Source: Actinoplanes ianthinogenes (GTDB taxonomy: Bacteria > Actinomycetota > Actinomycetes > Mycobacteriales > Micromonosporaceae). From it: a stretch of 64,000 nucleotides of DNA. The stretch covers positions 372,001 through 436,000 of the forward strand of contig NZ_AP023356.1 in assembly GCF_018324205.1 (NCBI RefSeq), read 5' to 3'. The position numbers were made by a program, and so were the translations under genes. Shown here one piece after another: positions 33,280 to 41,963 of the stretch (position 1 is its first letter; the number at the start of each line of letters is the position of its first letter). Below the pieces are notes generated by a model, which worked only from the letters and a program-made list of their open reading frames with translations, had not been told where the DNA came from and did not search any database.

Positions 33280-33849
33280 ATGCCGAACGGGATGTCCTGG
33301 CTCAACGAGCCACCGCAGTGGTCCGACGAGGACGGCGTGGTCCGGGTCGTCACCGGGCTGAAGACCGATTTCTGGCGCAGGACCTTCTATGGGTACGTGA
33401 CCGACAACGGTCACTTCTATCGTCGGTCGGTCGCCGGCGACTTCACCGCCGAGGTGGTCGTGGCGGCCGGGCACGCGGCACGCTTCGACCAGGCCGGGCT
33501 GATGATCCGGGCCGGTGAGCGGACCTGGCTGAAGTCGGGGCTGGAGGTCACCTCCGGTGCGGTGCAGCTGAGCACCGTGCTGACCCGGGAAGACTCCGAT
33601 CTGTCGGTGGCGCCGCTGCCCGGGTACGGCGGGGAGCTGTCGCTGCGGCTGACCCGGTTCGGTGACGCGGTGTGCGTGCACCGCGGCGACGGCGCCGGAG
33701 GCTGGGACCTGGTCCGGCTCGGTCACCTGGATCTGCCGGAGACCGTGGAGGTGGGGCTGATGTGCTGCTCGCCGGAGCGGGCCGGGCTGGAGGTGACGTT
33801 CCGCGACTTCCGGGTCGGGGAGCCGATCTCACGGGACGGCCTCGAGTAG
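33280..33849 (+). CDS. DUF1349 beta-sandwich protein
   Basis: 189 residues from ATG 33280 (a GTG directly precedes it). The concanavalin-like DUF1349 family is recognised from W-x-x-x-T-F-Y-G-Y, G-D-F-T-A-E-V-V, A-R-F-D-Q-A-G-L-M-I-R, W-L-K-S-G-L-E and V-G-L-M-C-C-S-P-E. Proteins of this family resemble yeast regulation-of-enolase protein 1 and glycan-binding sandwich folds. No signal peptide, so cytoplasmic. Follows the response regulator closely; a protease gene follows within 13 bases. Confidence 0.85.
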   Translation: MPNGMSWLNEPPQWSDEDGVVRVVTGLKTDFWRRTFYGYVTDNGHFYRRSVAGDFTAEVVVAAGHAARFDQAGLMIRAGERTWLKSGLEVTSGAVQLSTVLTREDSDLSVAPLPGYGGELSLRLTRFGDAVCVHRGDGAGGWDLVRLGHLDLPETVEVGLMCCSPERAGLEVTFRDFRVGEPISRDGLE

Positions 33850-33861
33850 GACGGCGGCGCC

Positions 33862-34812
33862 ATGCGGGGGTGGACCGTTGTCCTGTTCTCAATGGTCGGG
33901 TGGCTCGTGCTGGGCTGCGCGGCGAGACCGGCGCACGCGATCGCGAACGGCGCGTCGGTGCCGGACGGCAAGTACGGGTTCGCGGTCAAGCTGACCGACT
34001 ACGACATCCCGGTGAAAGGCGGCGGGACGCGGGACAGCTCCTGCTCCGGTGGGCTGATCTCGCCGCACTGGGTGCTGACCGCCGCGCACTGCTTCCGGGA
34101 CACGGACGGCAACCGGGTGTCCCGGCCGGTGGCCCGCAAGACGGTGGTGACCGTGGCCGGGAGCAAACGGACCGCCCGGGTGATCGCGGTGCGGCAGAGC
34201 GGGACGGCGGACGTGGCGCTGGCCAAGCTCGACAGGGCGATCACGGACGTGACGCCGTTGCGGGTCGGGCGGGACGCCCCGGAGGTGGGATCGCGCGTGC
34301 GGCTGGTGGGGTACGGGCTGCTCAAGGCGGGGACGACGAGGACGCCGGACCGGCCGCGGACCGGGGTGTTCCGGGTGTCCTCGGTCAGCGACCTGGAGAT
34401 CGGGATGTCCGGGGTGGAGCCGCAGCGGACGACCAGCCCGTGCGAGCACGACTCGGGTGGGCCGTATTTCACGGTGGCCGAGGACGGGACCGCCACCGTC
34501 GTGGGGGTGGTCAGCCATGGGCCGGACTGTCCCCATGTCGGGGCGGACCAGGCCGGGCGGGTGGACGCGGTGGCGGGTTGGATCCGGTCGGTGGTGGGGA
34601 AGGACGGATCACCGGCGGCCACGCCCCGGGCTACGGCTCGGTCGTCCGCGCCGGTGGACGCACTGCCGGAGCCGGTGGCGGACGAGGAGGTCCCGGCGTC
34701 CTGGAAGCTGGCCGGGGTGGGGGCGGTGACGTTGCTGGTCGTCGCGGTGGCCGGGCGGTTGGCGGCGGGCGGCGGCAGCCGGCACCGGGGCAAACGGCGC
34801 CGGCGAGGGTAG
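33862..34812 (+). CDS. Membrane-anchored trypsin-like serine protease
   Basis: 316 residues. The signal peptide ends near A-H-A26. A chymotrypsin-fold protease follows with His76 (T-A-A-H-C), Asp117 (T-A-D-V-A-L) and Ser198 (C-E-H-D-S-G-G-P). The residue before the Asp-Ser pair is histidine, where trypsins have the oxyanion glycine, which may weaken or change activity. A Pro/Ala linker, a C-terminal helix (L-A-G-V-G-A-V-T-L-L-V-V-A-V-A-G) and a basic tail anchor it in the membrane with the protease outside. Thirteen bases after the DUF1349 gene, so likely in the same unit as the two-component pair. Confidence 0.87.
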   Translation: MRGWTVVLFSMVGWLVLGCAARPAHAIANGASVPDGKYGFAVKLTDYDIPVKGGGTRDSSCSGGLISPHWVLTAAHCFRDTDGNRVSRPVARKTVVTVAGSKRTARVIAVRQSGTADVALAKLDRAITDVTPLRVGRDAPEVGSRVRLVGYGLLKAGTTRTPDRPRTGVFRVSSVSDLEIGMSGVEPQRTTSPCEHDSGGPYFTVAEDGTATVVGVVSHGPDCPHVGADQAGRVDAVAGWIRSVVGKDGSPAATPRATARSSAPVDALPEPVADEEVPASWKLAGVGAVTLLVVAVAGRLAAGGGSRHRGKRRRRG

Positions 34813-35056
34813 AACGCGCTCGCGGGGACCGCACGGCGTGGCTCGATGTACGGGTGAGCAGTCGCGGGCGGACGCTTGACGGCGGCCTCGGGTGAGCACT
34901 CGCGACCGTGCCTCGGCTGCGGGCGGACCCGCACGGACGGTCAGCGGATGGGTGCTCATCGCGTACCGAAATAGGGGTTGATCGGAAATGGCGCCGGCGG
35001 GTGGGTCTTGTGGTGCGGGCGTGCGGTTTGCCGGGGAGCAACTAGCGTGAGGTGGC

Positions 35057-35794
35057 ATGGCGGATGTCATTGACGATCTTGAGGCGGAGCAGGAGGCGCT
35101 GGCCGCGGTGCTGACCGGTTTGGCCGGGGCGGACTGGGATCGGGCGTCGGCGGCTTCCGGGTGGACCGTGGCGGACGTGGTGCTGCATCTGGCGCAGACC
35201 GAGGAGGCCGTGGCGGCCAGTGCGGGTGGTGACTCGCGGGCGCTCGACTGGCGGCGGTTCGGGCCCACGGTCGACGCGGCGATGGGGGCCATGGTCCGGG
35301 CGGAGGCGGGGCCCGGGCCGGAGATTCTCGCGCGGTGGCAGGCGGCACGGCGGGAGTCGGTGCGGGCGTTGCGGGCGGCGGATCCGCGGCGGCCGTTGCG
35401 GTGGGTGACGGCGTCGCTGAAGCCTCGGACGCTGGCGACCACACGGCTGGCCGAGCACTGGGCGCATGCGCTGGACATCGTCGGGCCGTTGCGGATCGAC
35501 TATCCGGACACCGACCGGTTGCGGCATGTGGCGTGGCTGGGGTTCAGCACGTTGCCCTACGCGTTTCATCTGGCCGGGCGGCCGGAGGTGTCGGTGTTCT
35601 GCGATCTGCGCGGGCCCGGCGGGGCTCGATGGACGTTCGGGGATCCGCGGTCGGAGTCCGGGATCGCGGGAGCGGCGGGGGCGTTCTGCCGGGTCGGGGC
35701 ACAGCGGCTGGCGCCGGGTGCGTCCGGGTTGCAGACTCGCGGGCCGCATGGGGCGGAGGCGTTGCGGCTGCTCAGGAATTACGCGGTGGTGTGA
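35057..35794 (+). CDS. Mycothiol-dependent maleylpyruvate isomerase-like protein (TIGR03084 type)
   Basis: 245 residues. A DinB-like four-helix bundle begins at residue 5, with the metal-binding pattern in V-L-H-L-A-Q-T-E-E near 50 and A-E-H-W-A-H-A-L-D near 135. The C-terminal 80 residues form the small second domain (V-F-C-D-L-R-G-P-G-G). Members use a metal and often mycothiol, and several are of unknown activity. It is set off from the protease by a 244-base gap and is convergent with a small membrane protein gene nine bases beyond. Confidence 0.82.
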   Translation: MADVIDDLEAEQEALAAVLTGLAGADWDRASAASGWTVADVVLHLAQTEEAVAASAGGDSRALDWRRFGPTVDAAMGAMVRAEAGPGPEILARWQAARRESVRALRAADPRRPLRWVTASLKPRTLATTRLAEHWAHALDIVGPLRIDYPDTDRLRHVAWLGFSTLPYAFHLAGRPEVSVFCDLRGPGGARWTFGDPRSESGIAGAAGAFCRVGAQRLAPGASGLQTRGPHGAEALRLLRNYAVV

Positions 35795-35803
35795 CGGGCG
35801 GCG

Positions 35804-36211
35804 TCACCGGCAGTGGCGCGGGCCGGGAAGGCCGATGATCAGGGCCAGGCCGACGGTGAGGTGCATGCCGAGCAGGGCCAGGCGGGTGGCGGTGCCGACG
35901 GCGCCGAACAGCGGGCCGGTCAGGGACAGCAGCAGGACGATCGAGGTGATGATCCGGTAGGTCCGGACCGGGTGGCGGACGGTGCGCTCCAGGACGGCCA
36001 GCAGGGCCCAGGCGGCCAGGCCGGCGAGCAGGGCGGTCAGGACGACGGCGAGCGGGCCGACGTGCTGGAGGGTGCCGTTCTGACGGACGATCAGGTCGTG
36101 GCCGGCCCAGGGATCGTTCACGGCCCAGAGCAGGAGGGCGCCGGCGGCGCCCGCGGCGACGGTGATCAGGCGTCCGGTGCGGCGGTTGGTGTGCTGCGTG
36201 TTCGTCGTCAT
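35804..36211 (-). CDS. DUF6069-like four-helix membrane protein
   Basis: 135 residues from the ATG at 36211. Four helices are evident: L-I-T-V-A-A-G-A-A-G-A-L-L-L-W near 15, V-L-T-A-L-L-A-G-L-A-A-W near 55, I-I-T-S-I-V-L-L-L-S-L near 88 and L-G-M-H-L-T-V-G-L-A-L near 113. The external loop after helix 1 holds W-A-V-N-D-P-W. The conserved T-R-L-A-L-x-x-M-H tail suits the actinobacterial DUF6069 group. Function unknown. Divergent from the second two-component pair. Confidence 0.75.
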   Translation of the reverse strand: MTTNTQHTNRRTGRLITVAAGAAGALLLWAVNDPWAGHDLIVRQNGTLQHVGPLAVVLTALLAGLAAWALLAVLERTVRHPVRTYRIITSIVLLLSLTGPLFGAVGTATRLALLGMHLTVGLALIIGLPGPRHCR

Positions 36212-36343
36212 GCCGAAGAGATTCGCGGATCGGGGCGGGTGGACACATCGGACCGCGGATGGTGCGGTGGCCATCTTTCGGCAGAGCGGACCACCAACTT
36301 TCGATGGTGTCGGCGGCCCATTCGGGCCGGATAGCCTCGCCGG

Positions 36344-37501
36344 GTGACCAGCGTTCCCCCTGTCGAGCGGCCACCCCGGGCGGCTGCCGTCGTCGCGCTG
36401 CTCGGGTCGTCCGGGCTGCTCATCGCGCTGTCGTTCGCGGCCTGGTGGGCCGGGCGGCCGGTGGGTCCGCTGCTCGCGCTCGACCTGACCGTGGCGGTGC
36501 TGAGCTGGCTGCTGACGCCACTGCTGCTGTGGCGGCCGGTCGGCACGACGGCGGTGCTCGCCGTGCTGGCGGCGGTGTCGCCGATGGCCACCCCGCCGGC
36601 CACGATCGGGATGCTGCACGTGGCGCGGTGGCGGCGGTTCCCGGTGGCGGTCGCGGTGGCGGCCGGCGGCGTGGCCGCGCACGCGGTGCAGGGGCTGTGG
36701 CGGTCCAACGGCGGGATGGCGTACGGCTGGTGGCTGGCGCTGATCACTTTCGCGTACGGCGCGCTGCTCGGCTGGGGCGCCTGGGCGCAGGCGCGGGCGG
36801 CGCTGGTCGCGTCGCTGCGCGAGCGAGCCCGGCGGGCCGAGGCGGAGCAGGGGCGACGGGTGGCCGAGGCGCGCATGCTGGAGCGCCGCAAGATCGCCCG
36901 GGAGATGCACGACGTGCTGGCGCACCGGTTGTCGTTGCTGGCGACGTTCGCCGGGGCGATGGAGTATCGGCCGGACTCCGCACCGGAGCAGATGTCCCGG
37001 GCCGCCGGGGTGGTGCGCGACGGGGTCCATCAGGCGCTCGAGGAGTTGCGCGAGGTGATCTCGCTGCTCCGCGACGATGCGCCGGCCGAGCAGGACGGCA
37101 TTCATCCGCAGCCGGTGCTGGCTGATGTGCCGCGGTTGGTGGCGGAGTCGCGGGAGGCGGGGACGCAGGTGGAGGTGCGGGACGTGGTGGTTTCGCCCGG
37201 GGCGGCGCCGGCCGGGGTGGCCCGGACGGCGTACCGGGTGATCCAGGAGGGTTTGACGAACGCTCGCAAGCACGCCGCCGGGCAGCCGGTCCGGGTCGAC
37301 CTGCGGGGCGGGCCCGGGGAGGTGCTGGAGGTCGAGCTGCGCAACGCGCTGGCGCCGGAGCGGCCGGCGCCCCAAGGATGGTCCGGGGGCGCGGGGCTGG
37401 CCGGCCTCACCGAACGGGTGCAGTTGGCCGGTGGGCGGCTCGATCACCAGGCGGTCGACGGCGAGTTCCGCCTGCGCGCGTCGATCCCGTGGCCGGCATG
37501 A
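36344..37501 (+). CDS. NarL-type sensor histidine kinase
   Basis: 385 residues from a GTG. Four or five helices span residues 12-145. The phospho-accepting His lies in R-E-M-H-D-V-L-A-H-R-L near 187, and the ATPase domain has Q-E-G-L-T-N-A-R-K-H and G-L-A-G-L-T-E-R. The sequence resembles DesK-like membrane sensors that feel lipid state or small drugs. The partner response regulator starts 54 bases downstream. Confidence 0.9.
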   Translation: MTSVPPVERPPRAAAVVALLGSSGLLIALSFAAWWAGRPVGPLLALDLTVAVLSWLLTPLLLWRPVGTTAVLAVLAAVSPMATPPATIGMLHVARWRRFPVAVAVAAGGVAAHAVQGLWRSNGGMAYGWWLALITFAYGALLGWGAWAQARAALVASLRERARRAEAEQGRRVAEARMLERRKIAREMHDVLAHRLSLLATFAGAMEYRPDSAPEQMSRAAGVVRDGVHQALEELREVISLLRDDAPAEQDGIHPQPVLADVPRLVAESREAGTQVEVRDVVVSPGAAPAGVARTAYRVIQEGLTNARKHAAGQPVRVDLRGGPGEVLEVELRNALAPERPAPQGWSGGAGLAGLTERVQLAGGRLDHQAVDGEFRLRASIPWPA

Positions 37502-37555
37502 CGCTGCCTGCTCCGTCGCCTCCGGCCAGCGACGGGTCGGGCACGGCTGGATAGC

Positions 37556-38218
37556 ATGATGGGCGTGGATCGGCCGGTGCGGGTGCTGGTGGTGGATGAC
37601 GACGCGCTGGTGCGGGCCGGGCTGACCATGATGCTGGACGGCGCGGCCGGGATCTCGGTGGTCGGCGAGGCCGACGACGGGGATCAGGTGCCGGCCGCGG
37701 CTGACGCGCACGCGCCCGATGTGGTGCTGATGGATCTGCGGATGCCGCGGGTCGACGGGATCACCGCGACCCGCCGGTTGCGGGCCCGGCAGCGGCCGCC
37801 CGAGGTGATCGTGCTGACCACGTTCGACACGGACGACAACATCCTGCACGCGCTGCGGGCCGGGGCGAGCGGGTTCCTGCTCAAGGACACGCCGCCGGCG
37901 CGGATCGCGGAGGCGGTCCGGCAGGTGGCGGCCGGGGAGCCGATCCTGTCGCCGCGGATCACCCGGCGGTTGATGGATCGGGTGGCGGTGCAGGCCGGGG
38001 CCTACACCCAGGCGCGGAGGGCACTCGGGGTGCTCAGTCCGCGGGAGCACGACGTGGTGGTGGCGGTCGGGCAGGGGTTCACCAACGCGGAGATCGCCAC
38101 GGAGCTGGACATGACGCTGGCAACGGTGAAATCGCATGTCTCGCACATCCTGACCAAGCTGGACCTGGACAACCGGACCCAGCTGGCCCTCCTGGTCCAC
38201 GACGCCGGCCTCGCCTGA
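37556..38218 (+). CDS. NarL/LuxR-type response regulator
   Basis: 220 residues (ATG 37556, ATG 37559 or GTG 37565 could each be the start). Receiver domain with D14-D15-D16, phosphoacceptor Asp60 (V-L-M-D-L-R-M-P), Lys in F-L-L-K-D near 106; LuxR helix-turn-helix at 152-210 (L-S-P-R-E-H-D-V-V ... A-T-V-K-S-H-V-S-H-I-L). Partner of the kinase just upstream. The hairpin array starts 138 bases after the stop. Confidence 0.92.
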   Translation: MMGVDRPVRVLVVDDDALVRAGLTMMLDGAAGISVVGEADDGDQVPAAADAHAPDVVLMDLRMPRVDGITATRRLRARQRPPEVIVLTTFDTDDNILHALRAGASGFLLKDTPPARIAEAVRQVAAGEPILSPRITRRLMDRVAVQAGAYTQARRALGVLSPREHDVVVAVGQGFTNAEIATELDMTLATVKSHVSHILTKLDLDNRTQLALLVHDAGLA

Positions 38219-38355
38219 CCGCTGCAACTCCGCGGCGCGGCTCGGGTAGGGCCGGCCTCACCCGGCGGGCCAGGATTCAGAGTGAAGACATCCCATGTGC
38301 CAGAGGAGTCAAGCGGCGTGGCCCGATCCCGCGTCTGCCCAGGGCACCGAGGAGT

Positions 38356-38872
38356 GTCCGGCTGGTCCTGGTGGCCCTATCCGGGGCTCGGATAGGGCGC
38401 TGAGGACCAGCCGGAGAGTGCCGGGCTGGCCCTGATGGCCCTATCCGGGGACGGGATAGGGCGCTGAGCGCCAGCCGGAGAGTGCCGGGCTGGCCCTGGT
38501 GGCCCTATCCGGGGACGGGATAGGGCGCTGAGCGCCAGCCGGAGAGTGTCCGGCTGGTCCGGCTGGCCCTGATGGCCCTATCCGAGGCTGGGACAGGGCG
38601 CTGAGGACCAGCCGGGGAGCGTCGGGCTGGCCCTGGTGGCTCTATCCGGGGACGGGATAGGGCGCTGAGGACCAGCCGGAGAGTGCCGGGCTGGCCCTGA
38701 TGGCCCTATCCGAGGCTGGGACAGGGCGCTGAGGACCAGCCGGGGAGCGTCGGGCTGGCCCTGATGGCCCTATCCGGGGACGGGATAGGGCGCTGAGCAC
38801 CAGCCGAGGAGCGTCGGGCTGGCCCTGGTGGCCCTATCCGGGGACGGGATAGGGCGCTGATGACCAGCCGGG
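38356..38872. repeat. Tandem array of eight 64-bp hairpin-forming units
   Basis: Eight head-to-tail copies of a 64-bp unit; the fourth has a 9-bp internal duplication (GTCCGGCTG). Each unit is itself an imperfect palindrome. The outer arms are GGCTGG(C/T)CCT and AG(G/C)(A/G)CCAGCC; the inner arms are CCCTATCC and GGATAGGG. The inner stem is perfect in copies 1, 2, 3, 7 and 8; it has one mismatch in 4, 5 and 6. The outer stem is perfect in copy 1. Copies 2-3 keep pairing at one position by a T-A to C-G double change. No coding frame is convincing. It sits between a response regulator and the end of the CHAT operon. Confidence 0.9.
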
Positions 38873-39094
38873 TTTTGATCTCCGGAACCAACCGCGGACA
38901 GTGCGGTGGACGGCAGGCGGGGCACCACGCTGGTGGTGATCGTTGCTGCGGACTGGCGGGAGTCGGTCCGGCGAGGGGAGGACCGGGGCGCGGCGCGCCG
39001 GAGTAACGGTCATGGGCCGCCGGGCGGGCCGTGACGGGGAGCGGGCCGGGCGGGCACGTCGGCACGGTGCTGCCGGTCGTACCGGAAATTGTTT
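38873..39094. other. Gene-free spacer downstream of CHAT operon
   Basis: About 220 bases. A small dyad CACCAC-GCTG-GTGGTG (38923-38938) and the motif CGTACCGGAAA (39078-39088) are visible. This is the 3' flank of the leftward operon. No classical terminator with a T tract is seen; the repeat array beyond may serve that role. Confidence 0.45.
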
Positions 39095-40756
39095 TCAACG
39101 GACCGCGACCGCCCGCGGATCGCCATAAATCGTGTAAGCGAGCCTGGTCGGATCGGCGCCGCTGGTGTTCAGCGAACCGCGCGCGATCATCGATGCCTGG
39201 CCCAGCGGCACGCCCGCGGCGAACTCGCGATAGAAGGCGATCGCGAACCGGCGCGCTGCCGGTGAATTGACCGCCCAGGACGAGCCGATGAACGCGCCCG
39301 CCCCGGCCCGCAGGAACTGCTCGGCCCAGCCGCCCATCAGCGTGTCGTAGGAGCCGCCGTCCACGCTGCCGCACGCGTTGAAGAACACCAGCGGGCAGCG
39401 CTTCCCCAGCGAACCGGTCGCCGCCGCGCGGGCCAGCGAGACCGGCTCGAACGGGCCGTCGACCATCGCCACGCCCCCGGGCCGGCCGGCGTCCGGGTTC
39501 GTCTGGTGGCACGCCAGGTGCAACAGGTTGAAGTCACCGGCGTCGATGCGGGAGACGAGGGTCCGCTGGTCGTCCAGGCTGTGCGGGTCGCCGGCTGCGA
39601 AGAGCATCTCGTGCACCCGGAGGATCTCCCGCTCGGCGCCCGCGGGCGGGTCGGTGCCCAGCACGAACACCGGATCGGCCAGGGCCAGGGTGCGCGAGAC
39701 CGGCCGCGTTCCGGTCTGCCGGACCAGCGGCACGCGGTCGACCAGGAAGCCGTCGCCGGCCGGGTCGGTCAGCAGTTCCCAGGGCAGCGTGCTGACGTCC
39801 GTGCAGAGGGTGAACCCGGTGACCGTGGCCGACTTGAGGCGTGCGGTGACGTCCTCGCGGACCGGGGGCGGCAGCAGCCCCCACAGGGTCGTCCCCCAGT
39901 CCTCCAGCCGGCGGCGGGCGGTGGGCGGGGTGAACGCGGACTCGCCGATCGCCATCCGGTGCGCGTCGCGCAGGATGTCGCGGATCAGCGCGGCCGGCAG
40001 CGGCGCGGCGAGCGCGGCCGGCGCATCCGCGCCGATGACGCGGCAGCTCAGACCGCCGACGGCGCGGTCGACCTGGAGGGTCACGGTGTCCGGGGCGGCG
40101 GCGAGGTGGTCCAGGCGGGCGGTCAGGGTGCGCGGTGGGTCGGTGGTTCCGGCGGGATCGACTTCTACGGTACGCACGGTCGCGCTCAGTTCCCCGCCCC
40201 CGCTCGCGAGGTAGGCGCGCACCCGCACCTCATGCCGCCCGGGAGCCGGCGCGGTCAGCACGAACAGCACGGTGTCCGAGTCCCGGTCCGGGTGGACTCG
40301 CACCTGCTGCACCGCGTCCGACTCGATCTCCAGGGTTTCCGAGGCGACGGTGAGCAGCACGTCCACACCGGACGGCGGGATCGGGAACGGGCGGGTCGGC
40401 ACGCTGCCCGGGCCGCCGTCCCGGGTGATGGAGGCGTGCAGGGCGAGCCGCTTGCCGCCGCGGGCCCGGGCCGGCAGCGAGGTGGTCAGGTAGCGGGCCG
40501 GCGGTGCGGTGCCGGGCTCGGCGCGCAGCTGGCTCTCGGCGGTGCGCAGGGCCGAGCGGGCCCAGCGTTCCAGGCCGGGGTCGAGGCGCAGGGCGCCGTG
40601 CAGGGCGATCCTGGCGCGGGGGCCGGACGGGCGGGCCAGGGCGGCGTCGAGGGCGGCGGCGACGCGCTCCGCCGCGCCCGGGTGAGCCAGCAGTTCGGGG
40701 AGGCGTTCCCGGGCCTGCGCGGCGACCCGGCGGAGGGCGTCGTCGTCGGCAGTCAT
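39095..40756 (-). CDS. CHAT-domain protease with N-terminal beta-sandwich
   Basis: 553 residues from the ATG at 40756 (upstream in-frame sequence is arginine-rich and unlikely). Residues 1-70 are helical. Residues 100-210 form a strand-rich domain (V-D-V-L-L-T-V-A-S, V-L-F-V-L-T-A-P-A-P-G-R-H-E-V). From about 310 comes a caspase-like CHAT domain: P-W-E-L-L-T-D-P, the catalytic His in L-H-L-A-C-H-Q-T near 413 and the catalytic Cys in F-F-N-A-C-G-S near 459. CHAT enzymes are clan CD proteases found with TPR partners. Last gene of the nine-gene leftward operon, ten bases after a second CHAT gene. Substrate unknown. Confidence 0.85.
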   Translation of the reverse strand: MTADDDALRRVAAQARERLPELLAHPGAAERVAAALDAALARPSGPRARIALHGALRLDPGLERWARSALRTAESQLRAEPGTAPPARYLTTSLPARARGGKRLALHASITRDGGPGSVPTRPFPIPPSGVDVLLTVASETLEIESDAVQQVRVHPDRDSDTVLFVLTAPAPGRHEVRVRAYLASGGGELSATVRTVEVDPAGTTDPPRTLTARLDHLAAAPDTVTLQVDRAVGGLSCRVIGADAPAALAAPLPAALIRDILRDAHRMAIGESAFTPPTARRRLEDWGTTLWGLLPPPVREDVTARLKSATVTGFTLCTDVSTLPWELLTDPAGDGFLVDRVPLVRQTGTRPVSRTLALADPVFVLGTDPPAGAEREILRVHEMLFAAGDPHSLDDQRTLVSRIDAGDFNLLHLACHQTNPDAGRPGGVAMVDGPFEPVSLARAAATGSLGKRCPLVFFNACGSVDGGSYDTLMGGWAEQFLRAGAGAFIGSSWAVNSPAARRFAIAFYREFAAGVPLGQASMIARGSLNTSGADPTRLAYTIYGDPRAVAVR

Positions 40757-40766
40757 CGGTGTCAGC

Positions 40767-41963
40767 CTATGCGCCGGTGAAGGTGAACGCAGCCCAGGTG
40801 GCCGGCTCCGACCACGGGCGCCCACCCGAGTCACCGGCCGCGAAGACGCCCGGCAGCAGCGCATCGGCGACCTCCTCGGGCAGCCACGCCTCCCCCGCGT
40901 CCAGCGCCGCGCCCCACTGCTCCTCGACGTCGACCGGCGTGGCGTCGCGCAGCCACCGCTGCGCCACGGCCAGCGCGGCCGCCGGATCGTCCGCCGGGCG
41001 CCACCGGCGATAGAACTCGGTCATCAGCAGCGCCGTGGCGTGGTCGTCGACCGCCCACATGGAAGCCACCACCCCCGCCACCCCGGCCTGCAACAACCCG
41101 GTCGGCAGATTGATCACCTCGTCCGGGAGGGTGCGCCCCGGAACGAACGTGTCGCACGCGGAGAGCACCGCGAGCCGCAGCCGCAGCCGCATCGGAAGGA
41201 CGTCGGCCACCCGCAGCGACGTGGCGGCGGTGAGCCGGATGGCGTTCTGCAACGGCTCGACGTCGACGGCCCCGTGACAGCCGAAGTGCGCGACGTCGGC
41301 GTTCGCGAGCAGGCCGGGCTCGAACTCCTCCCCGGTCCGCACCACGCTCTCGCCGAAAGCCACCGCGGCGGCCCGCCCCTCCCACCGGGCATGCGGCAGC
41401 CGCGAGTCGGTGACCACCAGCAGTCGGCGCGGCTCGGCCCCGGCGGCCAGCTCCCGCGCCGCGGCCAGCGCCCGCGCGTTCGGGGTGTACCCGGCGACCA
41501 CGTCGTCGATCAGGTACCGGTACCCGCTCGGCCGGGCCGCGTCCGCGCACCGGGCCGCGTGCAGCGGCAGCAGCCCGGTGAGCCCGGCCGGGACCAGGGT
41601 GATCCGCGGCGCCCCGGGCAGCGCGTCGAGCAGCGGACCCGCGACCGCGTCCCAGAGCCAGCCGGTCAGCCCGGGCAGGTGCCGCCGCCAGCCGTCCGGG
41701 GCGGTGTGGCGTTCCGCCCACTCGTGCACCTGGCGGTCGGTGAGGCCGGGCAGCCGTACGTCGGTGACCGTGTCGCCGTGCACGATCAGGGCCAGGCCGG
41801 ACTGCTCGGACGGGACCAGGTAGACCAGCGGGTGCCCGGCGGTGGCGGCGACGTCGGCGAACCGGGTCGGTGCGAGGAAGTTCTCGAAGCCGGGCACGTA
41901 CTGGATCGCCTTGATCGCCGCGGCCAGTTCGGCGTGCGCGAGCTGGAGCTCATCCGGCGGCAA
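40767..41963 (-). CDS. Stand-alone CHAT-domain protease
   Basis: 398 residues, nearly all CHAT domain. It begins with a short helix (E-L-Q-L-A-H-A-E-L-A-A-A-I-K-A-I) and P-G-F-E-N-F-L, the segment that in ordinary TPR-CHAT proteins links the last TPR to the protease. V-Y-L-V-P follows. The catalytic His is in A-H-F-G-C-H-G near 228 and the Cys in L-S-A-C-D-T near 268. G-V-A-G-V-V-A-S-M-W-A-V-D-D is the usual strand after it. The TPR half is missing here; a matching TPR protein is the first gene of this operon (49419-51287). Overlaps the PP2C gene by 14 bases. Confidence 0.9.
   Translation of the reverse strand: MPPDELQLAHAELAAAIKAIQYVPGFENFLAPTRFADVAATAGHPLVYLVPSEQSGLALIVHGDTVTDVRLPGLTDRQVHEWAERHTAPDGWRRHLPGLTGWLWDAVAGPLLDALPGAPRITLVPAGLTGLLPLHAARCADAARPSGYRYLIDDVVAGYTPNARALAAARELAAGAEPRRLLVVTDSRLPHARWEGRAAAVAFGESVVRTGEEFEPGLLANADVAHFGCHGAVDVEPLQNAIRLTAATSLRVADVLPMRLRLRLAVLSACDTFVPGRTLPDEVINLPTGLLQAGVAGVVASMWAVDDHATALLMTEFYRRWRPADDPAAALAVAQRWLRDATPVDVEEQWGAALDAGEAWLPEEVADALLPGVFAAGDSGGRPWSEPATWAAFTFTGA

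Noticed and set aside
33862..34812. The trypsin-like protease as an effector of the CHAT system.
   Set aside because: It lies over four kilobases from the operons, is exported, and is grouped with a two-component pair and a DUF1349 gene.
35804..38227. An 807-residue frame opposite the second kinase and regulator genes.
   Set aside because: It is the antisense shadow of two clear two-component genes. Only its last 135 residues (the DUF6069-like protein) are credible.
38356..38872. CRISPR array.
   Set aside because: Units follow head to tail with no unique spacers, and no cas genes are nearby.
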